Shown piece by piece: positions 1 through 6,001 of a stretch of DNA of 13,366 nt. How positions within the stretch are numbered: the first letter of the stretch is position 1; every line of letters begins with the position of its first letter. The translations under genes were made by a program, and so were the position numbers. The notes below the pieces were generated by a model, which had not been told where the DNA came from, searched no databases, and saw only the letters and a program-made list of their open reading frames with translations. The stretch spans positions 1-13,366 of the forward strand of contig CAAFNG010000207.1 of assembly GCA_900764225.1 (NCBI GenBank), given 5' to 3'. The stretch is from Lachnospiraceae bacterium. GTDB lineage: Bacteria; Bacillota; Clostridia; Lachnospirales; Lachnospiraceae.

Positions 1-162
1 ATCACCATGGTTCTTCACCCGGCCAGCCATACCCACCGTCAAATGAACGATGCACAGCTGGCAGAGGCAGGCGTTTCTCCGGGAATGATCCGTCTCTCTA
101 TCGGTATCGAAAATGCCGATGATATCATCAAAGATCTGGAACAGGCACTTGAAAACGCATAA
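1..162 (+). CDS. metY: O-acetylhomoserine sulfhydrylase (MetY-type), C-terminal end
   Basis: This is the last 53 codons of a PLP-dependent Cys/Met metabolism enzyme; the start lies left of the window. The family makes homocysteine from O-acetylhomoserine and sulfide in the cytoplasm. The visible tail has the family's typical C-terminal pattern: a HPASHTHRQM stretch, then a GMIRLSIGIENADDII segment, then a helix ending DLEQALENA. It is the only plus-strand gene I accept. It ends in TAA and is followed 10 bases later by a strong terminator. It looks like ordinary chromosomal flanking DNA, unlike the minus-strand element that fills the rest of the window. A related cystathionine gamma-synthase type enzyme cannot be excluded from so short a tail. 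Confidence 0.85.
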   Translation: MTMVLHPASHTHRQMNDAQLAEAGVSPGMIRLSIGIENADDIIKDLEQALENA

Positions 163-172
163 GCACCACATA

Positions 173-208
173 AAAAAGGCTGTAAACCCTTGAGTTTACA
201 GCCTTTTT
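173..208. terminator. Rho-independent terminator after metY, usable on both strands
   Basis: A perfect 15-bp inverted repeat (AAAAAGGCTGTAAAC paired with GTTTACAGCCTTTTT) surrounds a 6-base loop. The arm ends in a run of T on the plus strand, and the mirrored A run gives a U tract on the minus strand. It therefore terminates metY and can also stop transcription arriving from the minus-strand genes. Confidence 0.93.
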
Positions 209-229
209 ATTATATTTCGTTATTCGAAA

Positions 230-301
230 TTAGAATTTGCCAGCGTCAGCAGCTTCCTGTACGTAAACAGTAATGCCTGCAAAATCAATACATATCGCCA
301 T
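230..301 (-). pseudogene. Possible 3' stump of a chromosomal gene at the element junction
   Basis: A minus-strand open frame starts with ATG at 301-299 and ends with TAA at 232-230, encoding 23 residues ending in ITVYVQEAADAGKF. No ribosome binding site precedes the ATG. It reads like the C-terminal end of a normal soluble protein rather than a free peptide, and its stop lies just ahead of the shared terminator, as expected for a chromosomal gene convergent with metY. I infer that the rest of the gene was separated by insertion of the element to the right. I do not recognise the parent family. It could also be a chance open frame. Confidence 0.35.
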
Positions 302-366
302 TTTTGTTGCCTACTTGTTTCCTATTCACCAATTTTGGTACTTTTTCAGCACTTCTCAGACCAAAT

Positions 367-606
367 TTATACCTCGATTCCGTCATAAACATAACCCGTT
401 TCCTGCCAGAATTTCATAGGTGATATGTAATAATCATACTGGCTGCTTCCATCTTTCTTGAAAGCTACTCCAAACGTGAGTAATCCCTGGATGATTCCCT
501 GTCTCACAAACTGAGGATCTTTCTTCATTACTCTTGCAGCTACATTCACCGGGACATTTTCGCCAGTAAATCTTGGTACTTCTAACCATACCTTCTTTTC
601 TTCCAT
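367..606 (-). CDS. Small helix-turn-helix-like DNA-binding protein, possibly excisionase-like
   Basis: This 79-residue protein starts with ATG behind GGAGGGAGAG. It has a central stretch, NVAARVMKKDPQFVRQGIIQ (about residues 21-40), that reads like a winged-helix or MerR-type recognition unit, then a Tyr-rich strand region and a PMKFW segment. I recall similar small proteins from Lachnospiraceae phages, usually annotated only as DNA-binding. It is the last element gene before the junction, a place where excisionases are often found, but excisionase activity is only an inference. No integrase is visible in the window. It follows a small membrane-protein gene with a gap of 3 bases. Confidence 0.7.
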   Translation of the reverse strand: MEEKKVWLEVPRFTGENVPVNVAARVMKKDPQFVRQGIIQGLLTFGVAFKKDGSSQYDYYISPMKFWQETGYVYDGIEV

Positions 607-609
607 TTG

Positions 610-798
610 TCAACTCTCCCTCCAATATAATTTTCCATATACCCAGTCCAGTAATTTTAATGCGATCATTCCCGGTGCCAGCATTACCAACACCACCAAA
701 AAGAAGAATCCGGCCAGCACTGTTGCCGCAAGCTCACCTTTCCTGGTTTTATCGCACCGCTCGCCGTCACATTCATTTCCTCGCTGCCACATTTCCAT
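610..798 (-). CDS. Small single-span membrane protein
   Basis: This 62-residue protein has a charged, Cys-containing N-terminal part (two Cys near residues 10 and 15), one hydrophobic segment at about residues 23-47 (LAATVLAGFFFLVVLVML followed by APGM), and a short Trp/Tyr-rich C-terminus. The ATG at 798 overlaps the preceding gene's TGA by one base (TGATG). A second ATG at 792 sits 8 bases after AGGGG and fits the ribosome binding site better, so the true start may be 792. A GTG at 801 is also in frame. Function unknown; a holin-like or accessory membrane role cannot be told from sequence. Confidence 0.65.
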   Translation of the reverse strand: MEMWQRGNECDGERCDKTRKGELAATVLAGFFFLVVLVMLAPGMIALKLLDWVYGKLYWRES

Positions 799-1040
799 CA
801 CCCCTTTTCTTCGAGGGCTTTCCTGACTGCTTCCATGATGCTCTCCGTTTTTGTTGGCCCGATCCCTTTTACTGTCAAAAGGATTTCTCTTAGCTCATCT
901 GCCTTCAATCCTTCGGAGTCTTCCTTGCCCTGGTTGTATGCGTTCATGTAATAACGTGACAGGTAGTTGGACATATCCTGGTGATCCATTTTCTTAATTT
1001 CCTTGTACATCTTTCGGTTCAAAACCATCTGCTTTGCCAT
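798..1040 (-). CDS. Small helix-hairpin-helix protein
   Basis: This 80-residue protein has a basic N-terminal helix region (MVLNRKMYKEIKK) and a C-terminal helix-hairpin-helix motif, VKGIGPTKTESIMEAV, at about residues 57-72. This motif binds DNA backbones non-specifically in many repair and replication proteins. The GIGP hairpin is intact. It starts with ATG 2 bases after the previous stop; the ribosome binding site (GAGGGCGAG) is moderate. The protein may be a DNA-binding accessory factor of the element. That is an inference from the motif alone, since it is too short to carry a catalytic domain. Confidence 0.75.
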   Translation of the reverse strand: MAKQMVLNRKMYKEIKKMDHQDMSNYLSRYYMNAYNQGKEDSEGLKADELREILLTVKGIGPTKTESIMEAVRKALEEKG

Positions 1041-1042
1041 GA

Positions 1043-1282
1043 CTACTCGCCCTCTCTTCCGTCAATTCGATATACCGCATCATCGTAATAAGGGTATATC
1101 CGTCCATTATTTCTTCCGGTTCTTGTGTCTCTGATGCGGAACGGATCTTCTCCTAGGCCATCCACTTCCTTTCCCATGAATACTACACCTTTTCCACTCA
1201 GCGGATGATTTTTGCATCTGAAGTGTACAACATCACCCACCTGCATCTCTCTTCCATCTTTCGCATATTTACCTGTTTTCAT
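1043..1282 (-). CDS. Small hypothetical protein, possibly with an SH3-like barrel
   Basis: This 79-residue protein starts at ATG 1282, chosen because it forms an ATGA overlap with the upstream stop and has GGAAGG in front of it. A longer open frame to 1351 lies inside the upstream gene. The segment MQVGDVVHFRCKNHPLSGKG followed by a VVFMGKE strand resembles KOW or SH3-like folds of small phage proteins, and the end is Tyr/Arg-rich. I do not recognise the family. Function unknown. Confidence 0.65.
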   Translation of the reverse strand: MKTGKYAKDGREMQVGDVVHFRCKNHPLSGKGVVFMGKEVDGLGEDPFRIRDTRTGRNNGRIYPYYDDAVYRIDGREGE

Positions 1283-1719
1283 GTCTCGCCTTCCTCTACT
1301 TTCCTTATGATCTTTAACTGTTCCAACGGAACAAGCCTTGTTTTGTTGCACCCGTATGCTACAATGGCAACCTTTTTCTGCTCTATATCATTTCGGTTTA
1401 CAAAATCAACTTCTACTCCATCTGGCCTGCAAGCACTATCACAAAACAATTCTGCTTTCAGCGTAATAAGCTTCATACCTATGACAACGCCTACAAATCT
1501 CTTCTCCACTGCCTCGTAATATGTTTTTACGAAATCGCTACCGCCCCATTCTTCCGGTTCTACTTTTCTTTCCTTTTCTTCGGCATTTTCGTCAACATAG
1601 TAATAAACATCGGAGTATTGTTCAGAGTGCCGGATATATTTTCCGTCCTTAATTCTTTTCATATAAGTATTGCACTCTACAACTTGAAACATATATTCAT
1701 TATTCCTGCGTAATTTCAC
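1279..1719 (-). CDS. Hypothetical protein, GTG start
   Basis: This is a 146-residue protein that I do not recognise. It is rich in Glu, Lys, Tyr and Val, with an acidic middle (VDENAEEKERKVEPEEW) and a C-terminal region of alternating strands (KKVAIVAYGCNKTRLVPLEQ). The GTG at 1719 is preceded 10 bases earlier by AGGAGG and overlaps the end of the upstream gene by 20 bases. An ATG at 1692 (MFQVVECN) is the alternative start, giving 137 residues. A closer ATG at 1724 leads to a stop after two codons, so it is not the start of this gene. Confidence 0.65.
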   Translation of the reverse strand: MKLRRNNEYMFQVVECNTYMKRIKDGKYIRHSEQYSDVYYYVDENAEEKERKVEPEEWGGSDFVKTYYEAVEKRFVGVVIGMKLITLKAELFCDSACRPDGVEVDFVNRNDIEQKKVAIVAYGCNKTRLVPLEQLKIIRKVEEGET

Positions 1720-2182
1720 TGCATGTCCGCCTCCTGTCTCTTGCTGCTGATCTAAACATCATAAGCAGCATTTCTGATACTGGTCTGCTCCGATCATGTC
1801 TCTTGGCTTTCTTTATGCAGGTTAATTCTGTTCCATCCAAAACATATACACCAACGTAGTGTGGGACCTCCAATGAAATCGTTGCGTAAATCTTCTCCGG
1901 CATTACCAGGTAATTATAATCTCCGAGGAAATTCAAGCCATGCCCCGAGCGAAAATCCTCTACAGATGATTTCACTTCATAACAGTAAAAGTCTCCTTTT
2001 TCTATTCCGGACACCGTATTATTAACCGGTTTATATCTCATATAATCAACTCTGACTGCATGGTTTGTGGAGTAATCAAATGTCACTTCCTTAGCCCAAT
2101 ATATCCGGGGATCATTGTACGGATTGATTTTCTTTTCAAGTGCCAGAGACAACGTAGTTGTTATCTCTGGTCTTCTGCTCAC
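1700..2182 (-). CDS. MmcB-like PD-(D/E)XK nuclease-fold protein
   Basis: This 160-residue protein has the core of the MmcB/PD-(D/E)XK nuclease superfamily. Asp46 lies in a RVDYMRY strand, followed by Glu69 and Lys71 in CYEVKSSVEDFRSG and a strand-helix unit LNFLGDYNYLVMP. The EVKSS-x-x-DF arrangement is the hallmark of MmcB-type proteins, which are linked to DNA repair in other bacteria. The catalytic D...ExK set looks complete. It starts with GTG, overlaps the ParB stop by a GTGA junction, and has AAAGGAG 8 bases upstream, so it is probably coupled to ParB translation. A basic tail ends the protein. The substrate is unknown. Confidence 0.75.
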   Translation of the reverse strand: MSRRPEITTTLSLALEKKINPYNDPRIYWAKEVTFDYSTNHAVRVDYMRYKPVNNTVSGIEKGDFYCYEVKSSVEDFRSGHGLNFLGDYNYLVMPEKIYATISLEVPHYVGVYVLDGTELTCIKKAKRHDRSRPVSEMLLMMFRSAARDRRRTCSEITQE

Positions 2183-3534
2183 TCTTTCTTCTCCTTTCTG
2201 TACAGTTCAGATGTTCCATCCAGCACCTGACGTTCCTTTTCATCTTCAAAATACCAACCATACGGCTCAAACACCTCATATCCTTTCAAGAGTGCGTCTC
2301 CTTTGTTTTTATTAAAGACCAAGTTGTAATCATACGGTTCGTTGCAAATTTTCATTGAATTGTGCAAAATAATCATCATCTGATGTAAGGAACTAAGTTT
2401 TCCCGCTGACTCATCTGCTGCTTTTTTCTCTTCTGGTGAAGATTCATAGTAGCTCTTTTTCAAATAGAAATCTCGCACTGTGCTTGCATAAATGTAACTG
2501 CCAAGTGCCATCATAGCTTCCCATATCTTTTCTTTTACTTCAGATTCGTCTTTAACCGGGCTGATTTTCCCCGAAATAATATTCTCCAGAAATTCTTTTC
2601 TTCTGGCACTGCTTTCTTTTAATATCGCTTTGATTTTCCTTTTTGCCTGATCCTTTTCCTTTTGCTCTTTTTCCCAAGGTGAAAGTCCTTTCTTTCCTTT
2701 TGGAATTTTTGTAATAATTCTCAAGCTACGATAATATACTAAGAAAAATTTTTCTTCTTCTGTCTTTGGAAGTTTGATCTGCTCCGGAACGTCTTTGTCT
2801 AACTCATACTCCTTAATAGTATTCCATTTTCCGCTCCAAATTTCATTTTCTGCTGACTTCGGGGCAGCCTTAATGCCTTTCTTCTTCAACATCTCTTTCA
2901 GTTTTTTTGCATTTTCATTTCGTTTAGCTTCTGCTGCAGCTGCTTGCGCTCTGCTAACCAAGTCTCTTGAACTGGTTGCTTCTCTGAGAATTTTATCCCT
3001 CGTCTTAATATCTTTCACTTTTTCCAGTTCGTATAAATCCTTCAGCGTTAACTGAAAATTTTCATCCTGCTCCTTCTTTTTAAGTTCATCCTGGTTTAGC
3101 TTCGCAATATTTAACCTACGGCGAATGGTAGTCTTGCTGAATCCAGTTTTCTCAGCAATTTGTTCCTCAGTATCTCCCAAATCAAGCATAAGCTGAAATC
3201 CCTGGGCCTGCTCATAAATTGTCAAATCGCTGCGCTGCATATTTTCTTCCAGCATAATTGACAGCTGTTCTTTTCGGCTTAATCCTTCAGCGATCCTGCA
3301 TGGCAATTCTTCCAGGCCTGCTAACTTTGATGCTCCATGCCGGCGGTTCCCAATCAACGCATAATACTCTCCAGGCTGTTCTTCTACCGGAACAACCGTT
3401 AAATTCTGTAAACACCCCTGTTTTTTCATCGATTCTGCCAGCTCCGTCAAATCTCCGAGATCCTTTCTTGGATTCTCCGGGTGCGTATGGATGTGATCTA
3501 TTCCGATATAAACTATATCTCTTCTTTCTTCCAT
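2179..3534 (-). CDS. ParB/Spo0J-family protein with long C-terminal region
   Basis: This 451-residue protein starts at ATG 3534, 7 bases after GAGGAG. It has the ParB N-terminal CTPase fold: NPRKDLGDLTELAESMKKQG at residues 21-40, the nucleotide-binding box GNRRHGASKLAG at 62-73, and MLEENMQRSDLTIYEQAQ at about 94-111. A helix-turn-helix follows at 121-141 (TEEQIAEKTGFSKTTIRRRL). The long remainder is Lys/Glu-rich with predicted helices. ParB proteins load onto DNA near parS and help partition plasmids or regulate genes. No ParA gene is adjacent, and a matching parS was not identified. ParB-like proteins on integrative elements may instead regulate transcription or stabilise a circular form. 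Confidence 0.9.
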   Translation of the reverse strand: MEERRDIVYIGIDHIHTHPENPRKDLGDLTELAESMKKQGCLQNLTVVPVEEQPGEYYALIGNRRHGASKLAGLEELPCRIAEGLSRKEQLSIMLEENMQRSDLTIYEQAQGFQLMLDLGDTEEQIAEKTGFSKTTIRRRLNIAKLNQDELKKKEQDENFQLTLKDLYELEKVKDIKTRDKILREATSSRDLVSRAQAAAAEAKRNENAKKLKEMLKKKGIKAAPKSAENEIWSGKWNTIKEYELDKDVPEQIKLPKTEEEKFFLVYYRSLRIITKIPKGKKGLSPWEKEQKEKDQAKRKIKAILKESSARRKEFLENIISGKISPVKDESEVKEKIWEAMMALGSYIYASTVRDFYLKKSYYESSPEEKKAADESAGKLSSLHQMMIILHNSMKICNEPYDYNLVFNKNKGDALLKGYEVFEPYGWYFEDEKERQVLDGTSELYRKEKKE

Positions 3535-3563
3535 GGCTTTTCTCCTCATTCTCATATTTGAAC

Positions 3564-3581
3564 GGCGGCTTTCCAGCCGCC
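3564..3581 (-). repeat. DGR-type hairpin/cruciform just downstream of the variable region
   Basis: On the minus strand a 7-bp perfect inverted repeat, GGCGGCT and AGCCGCC, flanks the 4-base loop GGAA. It lies 7 bases past the stop codon of the C-type-lectin-like gene and about 34 bases past the variable block. No T run follows, so it is not a terminator. Similar short GC-rich hairpins with 4-base loops are required for target recognition in the Bordetella phage DGR and are found next to many DGR target genes. Confidence 0.75.
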
Positions 3582-3588
3582 ATATCAG

Positions 3589-4749
3589 TTACTCAGTTTT
3601 CAGTTTTCTAAAATAAGCGGAGCGGAAACCGATGCAGCCGTCGGCGTAAGCCCGAGGGTAGTTCAGGCTCACGTTGAACACGCCAGCACGGGAAGTGTCG
3701 CTCCAGCTGCCCCCGCAGAACGGCAAATATTCTCCCTCAGTGCTATCAATATAGCAGTAGGCTTCCGGCTCTCCAGGATACAGAGCCAGCTCTTTCAGTG
3801 TTTCGCTCTCGCAATCAATATTAACATCTTCCCATCTACATCCATCGTATCCCTCTTCGTGATCACTTTCAGCAAGGAATTTGATACCGCCATCGGAAAC
3901 GCTTACTCTAATAGACTTTCCGGAATCATCTCTTACCGGTTCCCAGTTATCTCCTTCAAGGGTAAGATCAATATCCAATGCTGCATCGTTATTCTTTGCC
4001 ATCTCCAGCTGTCCGTCTTTTATTCTCAGGCCTCTTACCATTTCCCATACGTTTCCGGACAGATCGTGAACGCCTTCCAATGTATGATCGTGGGTCCATG
4101 TTGCCGGTCCTGATCCGGTTTTGGTCTTTCCGGATTCTCCTGCTGGCTCTCCATGTTCTTCCGGGTTTGCATGGTACTTTCCATAGTTCGTGTTGCCATG
4201 TGGCAAAGTACCATTCTTCAAGCTGAGGTTCGCAAGTAATCCCCATTCAGCTCTTGTCATAAGATGCCATCCCTCTCCCTTTGAAAAACAAGCTCTCGCC
4301 GCCTCATCATTGGTAATTCCTGTCCATGGCTTCTGCATTGGCAGGCTATAAGGCTTTCCGTTAATTTCGCAGTTCTCATAGACAGAAATGTAAATTTCAT
4401 CGTATTCTTCATCTCCAATGATAAACGCTGCATTTGTTTTATCGCTTCCACCGAACAGCTCCTTATTTGTCACCTTGCGGAATCTGTGCATGAATGACGG
4501 GATGCCGGCATTGTCGTAAATTGCCACTACTGCGTGTTCCAGGTTTCCGCTGATGGAATGGGTTGGTGTGATCTGCTCCTCAGTATTCTTTTTTCCGGAA
4601 GGTCTCTCCTGGATTACCGGACAAATATTGATCTGCATATCATCTCTTGCCGCATAATCCTTAATTGCTTCCATCTGCTCTGCAACGAATTTTCTCTTTC
4701 CTTTAAACTTTGCTGAAAACTCACCATTCATAAACTTTGCTTTTGCCAT
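3589..4749 (-). CDS. DGR target protein: formylglycine-generating-enzyme / C-type-lectin fold
   Basis: This 386-residue protein starts at ATG after AGGAGG (8-base spacing). It has an N-terminal part of unknown fold (about 1-130), then a SUMF1/FGE-sulfatase, C-type-lectin-like domain: WTGITNDEAARACFSKGEGW and HLMTRAEWGLLANL near 170-200, GVHDLSGNVWEMVRGL near 235-255, and CGGSWSDTSRAGVF through CIGFRSAY at 345-379. Known DGR variable proteins use this fold, with the variable residues in the last 50. True FGE enzymes have catalytic cysteines in the segment after the GGSW motif; here that segment (RAGVFNVSLN) has none, so a ligand-binding role is likelier than catalysis. No signal peptide or membrane span is visible. 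The gene sits between a Rha-like gene and parB. Confidence 0.88.
   Translation of the reverse strand: MAKAKFMNGEFSAKFKGKRKFVAEQMEAIKDYAARDDMQINICPVIQERPSGKKNTEEQITPTHSISGNLEHAVVAIYDNAGIPSFMHRFRKVTNKELFGGSDKTNAAFIIGDEEYDEIYISVYENCEINGKPYSLPMQKPWTGITNDEAARACFSKGEGWHLMTRAEWGLLANLSLKNGTLPHGNTNYGKYHANPEEHGEPAGESGKTKTGSGPATWTHDHTLEGVHDLSGNVWEMVRGLRIKDGQLEMAKNNDAALDIDLTLEGDNWEPVRDDSGKSIRVSVSDGGIKFLAESDHEEGYDGCRWEDVNIDCESETLKELALYPGEPEAYCYIDSTEGEYLPFCGGSWSDTSRAGVFNVSLNYPRAYADGCIGFRSAYFRKLKTE
3616..3714 (-). other. Candidate DGR variable region (VR) at the 3' end of the target gene
   Basis: These 99 bases encode residues 346-378. They are about 66% GC by my count, much richer than neighbouring genes. 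Candidate variable codons are AGC GAC ACT TCC at 350-353, AAC at 359, AGC at 361, AAC TAC at 363-364 and GCT TAC GCC GAC GGC TGC at 367-372. Almost all end in C, as expected if the template carries AAC, ACC or AGC codons and adenines are randomised. The fixed codons between them (CGT GCT GGC GTG TTC; ATC GGT TTC CGC TCC) contain few or no adenines. The template itself is not in this window. Confidence 0.8.
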
Positions 4750-4761
4750 GTTCTTTTCCTC

Positions 4762-5436
4762 CTATGCTGTGGCTAATTCTCTATTCAAAAGTATCTCAAA
4801 TACTTTGAACCCATAAATAAATCCCTGCATTTCTGCCTCGATTGCAACTCCCATTACCGAGTCCTCTACTTTTCTTTTGGCTGCTACATCATCATTCAGC
4901 CCGCCCATTGCCTTATAAAACTCTTCGTATTTTGCCCCCAGCTCTTCGATTTCTCTATTCTCGATTGCCGGGCCTTCGATAAACTGGTCGAACAGATTCT
5001 TTATGTAACTGCACTCTGTTCTGGATCTTCCCTTCATCAGGATATTTTCCTGCGTTTTTACTCCATGGAAATGCTGTGCGATTAAATCATTGAATTTCCC
5101 AAATCCTTCCACGAAAGCCTTACTACGTTTTTCCTCGGCACATATCTTTTCAATGTAAAGCTGGCAGCCTTTTTCACTCAGTTTCCAGATTGGATGTTTT
5201 CTCTGGTTTCTATACGGTCTATACGCAATCTCGAACTCCTTCTTTTCATCTTCGGACGCTTCCGCATTGTAAAACCGAGAAATCCGATTGAAAATTCTCA
5301 TGTGCGTACTCTGGAAAATTTTTGCGATTTCCCAACTGGTAAGTGGCTCTGCAGGTTGCGTTGTTCCCTCTGCTACTTTTCGGATAAGCTCTGCGGCCTT
5401 TCCGATTTCTTCCGGCGTGATCTTAATTTCGTTCAT
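4762..5436 (-). CDS. Rha-like phage regulatory protein with DUF6809-like C-terminus
   Basis: This 224-residue protein starts at ATG 5436, which forms an ATGA overlap with the previous stop and has AAAGGAG upstream; an in-frame extension to 5478 has no such signals. The N-terminal part has a winged-helix-like pattern, LTSWEIAKIFQSTHMRIFNRI, followed by the strand HPIWKLSEKGCQLYIEKI, the logic of phage Rha-type regulators. The C-terminal part (about 140-220), with ENREIEELGAKYEEFYKAM and MQGFIYGFKVFEILLN, resembles the helical DUF6809 family. It lies 12 bases upstream of the DGR target gene, so the two are probably cotranscribed. A DNA-binding regulator is the best guess; the combination of the two parts is unusual to me. 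Confidence 0.65.
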   Translation of the reverse strand: MNEIKITPEEIGKAAELIRKVAEGTTQPAEPLTSWEIAKIFQSTHMRIFNRISRFYNAEASEDEKKEFEIAYRPYRNQRKHPIWKLSEKGCQLYIEKICAEEKRSKAFVEGFGKFNDLIAQHFHGVKTQENILMKGRSRTECSYIKNLFDQFIEGPAIENREIEELGAKYEEFYKAMGGLNDDVAAKRKVEDSVMGVAIEAEMQGFIYGFKVFEILLNRELATA

Positions 5437-5684
5437 CCTTCCAACTCCTTTCTCAAAGCCTGCAGAAGAGGATGCCAAGGCCTGGCTCCTCTCATGCGCT
5501 TCACGACTTTTCTCAAATCAATCTCTTCCTTGCTGATGCTTTCCATTCCGATCAGCTTATCGCTGTTCCAACGGATCAGCTTATCCTTGAATCCATCGGT
5601 CAACTTTACTTCTCCAGCTGCGCACTGTTTGTCCTCGAACATGACCCACTTTTTCCCATTAAGAATACAATAACCAACAATCAT
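5433..5684 (-). CDS. Small hypothetical protein
   Basis: This is an 83-residue protein that I do not recognise. The N-terminal half reads as short strands (MIVGYCILNGKKWVMFEDKQ), the middle has LTDGFKDKLIRWNSDKLIG, and the C-terminal half is a basic helix (LRKVVKRMRG ... LLQALRKELEG). The start forms an ATGA junction with the preceding gene, with GAGG 7 bases upstream, and its own stop forms an ATGA junction with the Rha-like gene, so it is translated as part of a coupled chain. Confidence 0.65.
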   Translation of the reverse strand: MIVGYCILNGKKWVMFEDKQCAAGEVKLTDGFKDKLIRWNSDKLIGMESISKEEIDLRKVVKRMRGARPWHPLLQALRKELEG

Positions 5685-6001
5685 CTCTTGTCCTCGCTTT
5701 CAATATCAGCGCTTTCTCCGGGAAAACAATTTCCGCAATATTTCCATACCTTATCTCCTACTTTCACGAATGTAGAATAGGTTGCCATATATTTTCCTGT
5801 TTTCGGGTTTAACCTACTGTCGTAAGGTTCTCCTACCTGCAGATATCCTGCTCCCATATTTCTCGGTGGCAAAATATTCAAAAAGTACCAGTAGACATCT
5901 TCGTCTACCAGCTCCCCAGGCTTGCAAAAATCATCCCAGTTTTTCCCGCTTTCTTCCCATCCTTTAAGTGTCTTGATCTCTTTCTGCTTTTCTTCGCTCA
6001 T
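5681..6001 (-). CDS. Small hypothetical protein of mobile-element type
   Basis: This 106-residue protein starts at ATG 6001, which lies 10 bases after AAGGGAG; an ATG at 6010 is too close to that site. It contains LKGWEESGKNWDDFCKPGEL, VDEDVYWYFLNILPP and YLQVGEPYDSRLN, and ends with a strand-rich part, TYSTFVKVGDKVWKYCGNCF. I recall a family with the same opening and GEPY motif in Lachnospiraceae mobile elements, always without known function. It overlaps the upstream gene by 38 bases in another frame, the longest overlap in the window. Confidence 0.7.
   Translation of the reverse strand: MSEEKQKEIKTLKGWEESGKNWDDFCKPGELVDEDVYWYFLNILPPRNMGAGYLQVGEPYDSRLNPKTGKYMATYSTFVKVGDKVWKYCGNCFPGESADIESEDKR

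Noticed and set aside
573..893. Open frame on the plus strand, 106 codons
   Set aside because: It runs opposite a membrane-protein gene and the helix-hairpin-helix gene; composition (Pro/Phe/Ser-rich) and lack of a ribosome binding site mark it as a shadow.
3564..3581. Reading the GC-rich hairpin as a terminator for the DGR target gene
   Set aside because: No T run follows the stem on either strand, and parB follows closely with a good ribosome binding site.
3287..3583. A 98-codon minus-strand frame overlapping the DGR hairpin and the start of parB
   Set aside because: It is out of frame with the well-supported ParB N-terminus, has no ribosome binding site, and begins inside the hairpin.
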